64,000 bases of DNA from an uncultured Lachnospiraceae bacterium. GTDB taxonomy: Bacteria > Bacillota > Clostridia > Lachnospirales > Lachnospiraceae. Positions 59,787-64,000 of the stretch are shown here, piece after piece. How positions within the stretch are numbered: the stretch's first letter is position 1; the number at the start of each line of letters is the position of its first letter. The position numbers and the translations under genes were made by a program. The stretch lies in the NCBI GenBank assembly GCA_910579865.1, contig CAJTXA010000009.1, forward strand, positions 62,001 through 126,000, read 5' to 3'. The notes below the pieces were generated by a model. That model was not told where the DNA came from and made no database searches. It worked only from the letters and a program-made list of their open reading frames with translations.

Positions 59787-60767
59787 ATGGGATTTTTTGG
59801 AAAAGAATTAGCTAATGTGGTAGAGTGGAATGAAAGTCGGGATAATGTTTTATTTTGGAAGTGGGAAAATAGTGAAATTAAAAAGGGAAGTCGTTTGGTT
59901 GTTCGTCCAGGACAAGATGCGATTTTTTTATATAATGGAAAAGTAGAGGGGGTTTGTAAGGAAGAGGGAAGTTTTGATATTGAATCACAGATTATTCCTT
60001 TTTTATCGACTTTAAAGGGATTTAAGTTTGGATTTAATAGTGGTCTTCGAGCAGAGGTTTTATTTATTAATACGAAAGAATTTACAGAGAAATGGGGAAC
60101 AAAAAGTGAGATTAATATTCCAGCGGAAGGTTTAAATTTACCTGGAGGACTTCCTGTTCGAGCTTTTGGAACATTTAGTTTTAAGATTCAAGATTATGAA
60201 GTAATGATTGAAAAACTAGCTGGTATTAAAAAAGAATATACAACAATGGATGTAAGAGAACGGGTGATCGCAAAGTTAGATCAACTTCTTATGAAATGGA
60301 TTGTAAAAGAAGGAAAAAATATTGCTAATTTAATGGTAAATGCAGATATGATTTCAGCAGGAATCTGTAAAGATTTAAATTTGGAAATGGAGAAAATAGG
60401 AATTCTAATTTTAGATTTTAGTTTCCAAAATATTAGTTATCCAGAAGAAGTTCAAAAAATGGTAAAAAAAGCTGCTTCTCAAAGTATGATGGGGGATTTG
60501 GATCGTTATCAGAAAATGGCTATGGTAAATGCTATGGCGAATGGAAAAGGAGTTGGCAGTTCAGCGTCTGATATGGCACAGGCTATGGCAGGAGTGCAGA
60601 TGGGAATGGCTATGGCAAATCAGATGACACAATCTATGAATAATATGTCAGGAACACAAGGAACCGTCAATACTGCATCTGGAAATAAACCAAATTTTTG
60701 CCCAAACTGTGGAACAAAAACAGGAAATGGAAATTTCTGTTCTAATTGTGGAACAAAGTTGGTGTAA
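59787..60767 (+). CDS. SPFH-domain protein with C-terminal zinc ribbons (YdjI-like)
   Basis: 326 aa. The SPFH/virion-core-like domain spans ~1-240 (VVEWNESRDNVLFWKWEN, VRPGQDAIFLYNGKVEG, EVLFINTKEFTEKWG). A Met/Ala-rich linker follows (~250-295). Double CxxC zinc ribbons (FCPNCGTKTGNGNFCSNCGT) end the protein. B. subtilis YdjI is of this type and works with the YdjFGH envelope-stress proteins. It is likely a membrane-scaffold protein. AGGAGG precedes the ATG. The pcrA gene starts 3 nt after its stop. Confidence 0.88.
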   Translation: MGFFGKELANVVEWNESRDNVLFWKWENSEIKKGSRLVVRPGQDAIFLYNGKVEGVCKEEGSFDIESQIIPFLSTLKGFKFGFNSGLRAEVLFINTKEFTEKWGTKSEINIPAEGLNLPGGLPVRAFGTFSFKIQDYEVMIEKLAGIKKEYTTMDVRERVIAKLDQLLMKWIVKEGKNIANLMVNADMISAGICKDLNLEMEKIGILILDFSFQNISYPEEVQKMVKKAASQSMMGDLDRYQKMAMVNAMANGKGVGSSASDMAQAMAGVQMGMAMANQMTQSMNNMSGTQGTVNTASGNKPNFCPNCGTKTGNGNFCSNCGTKLV

Positions 60768-60770
60768 GGA

Positions 60771-63002
60771 ATGAAAATAGATCAAGATTTAAATATGAAA
60801 CAAAAAGAGGCTGTTCTTCAGACAGAAGGACCTATTCTTATTTTAGCAGGTGCAGGTTCTGGAAAAACACGTGTATTAACTTATCGTATTGCTTATTTAA
60901 TTCAAGAAAAAGAAGTAAATCCCTGGAATATTTTAGCAATTACGTTTACCAATAAAGCGGCACAAGAGATGCAGGAACGAATCAATCACATTGTTGGTTT
61001 TGGTGCAGAGAGCATTTGGGTTAGTACATTTCATTCATGTTGTGCTCGGATTTTGCGGCGCTATATTGAATTCTTAGGATTTACATCGAAATTTTCTATT
61101 TATGATACGGAAGATCAGAAGACGGTAATAAAAGAAGTATGTAAAAAGTGTGAAATTGATACAAAAGAACTAAAAGAAAAAACAATTCTTTCTGCAATTT
61201 CAAAGGCGAAAAATGAGATGATTTCTCCAGAGGAGTATAGAAAAAGTGCAGATAAGGATTTAGATAAAAGAAAGATTGCAATGGCTTATCAGGAATATCA
61301 GATGCAGCTTAAGAAAAATAATGCATTAGATTTTGATGATTTACTTTGTAAAACAGTAGAGCTATTTGAAAAAAATCAGGATGTGTTGCAGTATTATCAA
61401 AAACGATTTCAATATATTATGGTAGATGAGTATCAGGATACAAATTTAGTACAATTTCAATTGATTCATTTACTTGGAGGAGAAACGCAAAATATCTGTG
61501 TAGTAGGAGATGATGATCAGTCAATCTATCGTTTTCGAGGAGCAGATATTAGAAATATTTTAGGGTTTGAAACAGTATATCCAAAGGCAGTTGTAATTAA
61601 ATTAGAACAGAATTATCGCTCTACTAAGAATATTTTAAATGCAGCGAATCAAGTAATCCAGAATAATAGAGGACGTAAAGAGAAAACACTTTGGACAGAA
61701 CAAGATGCAGGAGAGAAGATTTGTGTATTGCCATGTGAAAGTGGATATCAGGAAGCAGAAAGAGTCGTGCATGAAATTCGAAATAGGGTACAAAGAAAAG
61801 AGTTTGATTATAAAGACTGCGCTGTATTATATCGGACAAATGCACAATCTCGTATTTTAGAAGAACAATTTATAAGAGAGAATATCCCTTATCGGGTATT
61901 TGGTGGAATTAATTTTTATGCTCGTAAAGAGATTAAGGATTTATTGGCCTATTTAAAAGTGATAGAGAATGGAAGAGAAGATCTATCTGTAAAACGAATT
62001 ATTAATATACCAAGACGAGGAATTGGTATAACTTCAATAAATCGAGTACAGGAGTTTGCAGATACACAGGGTATTTGTTTTTTTGATGCATTGTGTAAAA
62101 CAAAAGAAATTCCAGCTTTGGGACGTGCAGCAAAAAAATTAGAAGCATTTGTTCAGATGATATTGGAATTTCGTAGTAAATTAGGAAATTTATCTTTAAA
62201 GGCACTTTTAGAAGAAGTGATTGAAACAATTGCCTATCGAATGGAGTTAGAGGGTGATGCGGAAGAACTAGAAGCTAGAAACCAAAATATCGATGAATTG
62301 ATTAGTAAAATTGCGGATTATGAGGAAAAGGAAGAGGAACCTTCTTTAAGTGGATTTTTAGAAGAAGTTGCATTAATTGCAGATATTGATGGCTTGAATC
62401 AGTCTGATAATTATGTAGCTTTAATGACATTGCATAGTGCAAAAGGATTAGAGTTTCCAAAGGTCTTTTTATGTGGAATGGAAGAGGGTGTATTTCCAAG
62501 TTATCTTAGTATTTCTTCTGGAAATTTAGCGGATTTAGAGGAAGAGAGAAGGCTTTGCTATGTAGGAATTACTAGAACAATGAAAAGTCTTACTATTTCT
62601 TTTGCAGAACAAAGAATGATTCGTGGAGAGATACAACATCATCTTCCATCTCGTTTTTTAAAAGAGATTTCTCATGAGTTACGAAAGGGATTGAGTTCAT
62701 CTTCTCAAATTCAAGAGATGCCAAAACAGAATACAATTCAAAGAGCACAGACAATATTTCAAACAAAGCCATTTGTAGATAAACCAAAACAACAGTTTGG
62801 AACAGTAGGAAAGGAAGGATTGGATTATACAATTGGCGATATTGTATATCATATTCGATTTGGAAAAGGGATTGTACAAGAGATTGTTTCTGGAGGGCGT
62901 GACTTTGAAGTTACTGTGGAATTTGAACGAGTGGGAATTAAAAAAATGTTTGCTTCTTTTGCGCAGTTAAAGAAAGAAGAACTAAATATTACAAAAAAAT
63001 AA
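60771..63002 (+). CDS. pcrA: ATP-dependent DNA helicase PcrA/UvrD
   Basis: 743 aa. SF1A motifs are in order: Q motif LNMKQKEAVLQ, I AGAGSGKTRVL, Ia TFTNKAAQEM, II VDEYQDTN, III VVGDDDQSIYRFRGA, IV ILEEQFIR, V LMTLHSAKGLEFP and VI YVGITRTMKS. The C-terminal ~110 residues include the Tudor-like RNA-polymerase-binding fold (YTIGDIVYHIRFGKGIVQEI). It unwinds DNA 3'-5' in repair and rolling-circle replication. TAAGGA overlaps the stop of the SPFH gene. Confidence 0.95.
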   Translation: MKIDQDLNMKQKEAVLQTEGPILILAGAGSGKTRVLTYRIAYLIQEKEVNPWNILAITFTNKAAQEMQERINHIVGFGAESIWVSTFHSCCARILRRYIEFLGFTSKFSIYDTEDQKTVIKEVCKKCEIDTKELKEKTILSAISKAKNEMISPEEYRKSADKDLDKRKIAMAYQEYQMQLKKNNALDFDDLLCKTVELFEKNQDVLQYYQKRFQYIMVDEYQDTNLVQFQLIHLLGGETQNICVVGDDDQSIYRFRGADIRNILGFETVYPKAVVIKLEQNYRSTKNILNAANQVIQNNRGRKEKTLWTEQDAGEKICVLPCESGYQEAERVVHEIRNRVQRKEFDYKDCAVLYRTNAQSRILEEQFIRENIPYRVFGGINFYARKEIKDLLAYLKVIENGREDLSVKRIINIPRRGIGITSINRVQEFADTQGICFFDALCKTKEIPALGRAAKKLEAFVQMILEFRSKLGNLSLKALLEEVIETIAYRMELEGDAEELEARNQNIDELISKIADYEEKEEEPSLSGFLEEVALIADIDGLNQSDNYVALMTLHSAKGLEFPKVFLCGMEEGVFPSYLSISSGNLADLEEERRLCYVGITRTMKSLTISFAEQRMIRGEIQHHLPSRFLKEISHELRKGLSSSSQIQEMPKQNTIQRAQTIFQTKPFVDKPKQQFGTVGKEGLDYTIGDIVYHIRFGKGIVQEIVSGGRDFEVTVEFERVGIKKMFASFAQLKKEELNITKK

Positions 63003-63231
63003 AATATTTTCCTTTAAAAGTAGCAAAAACTAGAATAATGTGTTATAATTCAGAGTATACTAATTTGTATCGAAAGCTGCAGAAAAAGTGAAAAAACAAA
63101 AGTAGAGTTTAATCAGGATAAATTTTAGAAAATAGGTTTGCATTTTTTACTGACAGAGAATGGATAGCGATGCAGATAACAGTTATATATGGAATGAAAA
63201 TAAGAAACAAGTGAAAGAAAGGGTGTGCAAG

Positions 63232-63612
63232 ATGAGTAGATTTGACAAATTAGAAGAGATGATTAACATGGTTAAGGTGAATGAAATTCTTGGAAAAACA
63301 GAAAAAGATGAAAAAAAGAAAAAAATATGTTTGATATTAGGAATTGTTGGTGCAGTAGCAGGGATTGCTTATGCCATTTATCGCTATCTGACTCCAGATT
63401 GTTTAGAAGATTTTGAAGATGATTTTGAAGACGACTTTGATGATGACTTTTTTGACGATGAAGATGACGAAGCAAAAGAGGCAAAGGAAACAGAAGAAAC
63501 AAAGACAGAAGAAAAAGCAGAAGATAATGAAGATACTGCAGTAGAAAAAATAATACAAGAAGTAATTGAAGAGGAATTTGAAGGCGAAAAAGATAAGGAA
63601 GAAGTAAAATAA
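63232..63612 (+). CDS. single-pass membrane protein with an acidic tail
   Basis: 126 aa from the ATG at 63232; an upstream frame to 63160 is unlikely. SRFDKLEEMINMVKVNEILG begins the cytoplasmic end. One membrane helix follows (~30-50, ICLILGIVGAVAGIAYAIY). The extremely acidic C-terminus is made of repeated DFEDDF units, then Glu/Lys/Thr-rich low complexity. It resembles a small family common in Lachnospiraceae; the function is unknown. A good terminator follows. Confidence 0.7.
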   Translation: MSRFDKLEEMINMVKVNEILGKTEKDEKKKKICLILGIVGAVAGIAYAIYRYLTPDCLEDFEDDFEDDFDDDFFDDEDDEAKEAKETEETKTEEKAEDNEDTAVEKIIQEVIEEEFEGEKDKEEVK

Positions 63613-63658
63613 ATAGATTTTTGATTATAAAAAGATTAAATTTTTTAAAAAGAAAAGG

Positions 63659-63683
63659 GCGGGTTTGAAAACCCGCTGTTTTT
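63659..63683 (+). terminator. Rho-independent terminator
   Basis: GCGGGTTT (63659-63666) and AAACCCGC (63669-63676) form a tight stem followed by TGTTTTTC. Confidence 0.8.
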
Positions 63684-63769
63684 CTTTCTATATAAAGAAA
63701 AGAACATAGGAAAGAAGAAAGAAATAAAAAATTAGTAGTGTATTTAATGAAAAGCAGGTGAGGATTAGA

Positions 63770-64000
63770 ATGAAAAAAGGTCAGATTGTAGAAGGGTATA
63801 TAGAAAGTGTAGATTTTCCTAATAAGGCTATTTTATGGGTTGAAGGAGAGGAAAAGAAAGTTATAGTAAAAGATGGAATTTCTGGACAGAAAGTAAGAGT
63901 TTCAATTACAAAAGTTCGAAAAGAAAAATGTGAGGGACGATTGTTAGAAGTTTTAGAGAAAGCAGATACAGAAACAGAAAATCCAAAATGTCCTTATTTT
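63770..64000 (+). CDS. rlmD: RlmD-type 23S rRNA (uracil-5)-methyltransferase, 5' part
   Basis: 77 codons, cut by the window end. The N-terminal TRAM domain reads KKGQIVEGYIESVDFPNKAI with KDGISGQKVRVSITKVRK. It is followed by the first Fe-S ligand region (KCPYF), as in TrmA/RlmD-family enzymes that make m5U in 23S rRNA (1939) using SAM. GGTGAGGA lies ~6 nt before the ATG. Assignment to RlmD rather than another TrmA paralogue (RlmCD, TrmFO-unrelated) is provisional because the catalytic domain is outside the window. Confidence 0.8.
   Translation, partial: MKKGQIVEGYIESVDFPNKAILWVEGEEKKVIVKDGISGQKVRVSITKVRKEKCEGRLLEVLEKADTETENPKCPYF

Overview
The window is AT-rich DNA from a low-GC, Gram-positive, spore-forming anaerobe of the Clostridia, most likely a Lachnospiraceae (cluster XIVa) relative. 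The evidence is purine-rich Shine-Dalgarno sites before most genes, sigma-A promoters with 17-bp spacers, SpoIID, an ECF sigma/DUF4179 pair, ATP-type PEP carboxykinase, ThrE split into two proteins, a DUF1836 protein, and tRNA genes without an encoded CCA. It reads as ordinary chromosome. I see no rRNA, prophage, insertion sequence or CRISPR array.

Layout. 1-600: end of a structured RNA, then tRNA-Tyr, -Leu and -Arg. 617-6737: small proteins, two YfcE-like phosphoesterases, a THUMP rRNA methyltransferase, a secreted papain-like protease and RdgB. 6838-7366: tRNA-Pro, -Gly, -Arg and -Lys behind a consensus promoter. 7453-12567: DUF4349 lipoprotein, IscR, IscU, thymidine kinase, a membrane protein and GuaB. 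12950-14836: a GlgX-like GH13 protein whose catalytic residues are replaced. 14868-18657: purC, purF, purB. 18787-19569: an orphan eukaryote-like HisA. 19586-22753: two damaged ABC exporters. 22884-24592: ECF sigma factor and DUF4179 protein. 24835-25375: acyltransferase relic. 25547-30585: tRNA-Leu on the minus strand, then dgt-dnaG-rpoD-trmK. 30592-34343: nucleoside kinase, split ThrE, a restriction-endonuclease relic and a small transporter. 34471-41057: ComEA, a two-component system, GerMN lipoprotein, and comEC cut by an amber codon. 41330-48701: GNAT, TopB, a beta-helix protein, an RsmF-type methyltransferase, pckA and a zinc-ribbon protein. 48748-50863: probable 6S RNA and SpoIID. 51041-53603: bceA relic with an intact bceB. 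53738-56221 (minus): AroD, Hsp33, methyltransferase. 56405-64000: membrane protein, PHP phosphoesterase, YerC, DUF1836, SPFH protein, PcrA, an acidic-tail protein and the start of RlmD.

The main theme beyond housekeeping is decay. At least six loci look broken or catalytically dead: the ABC exporter pair, bceA, an acyltransferase, an MvaI/BcnI-type endonuclease, comEC, and the GH13 protein (which keeps a full open frame). Several show internal in-frame deletions of conserved domain segments. Two or three genes also have a good ribosome-binding site facing ATC, ATT or ATA where ATG is expected. I found no convincing wholly new defence or biosynthetic system. The best candidates for something new are the GH13 pseudoenzyme with the switch-like RNA upstream of it, and the near-cognate starts.
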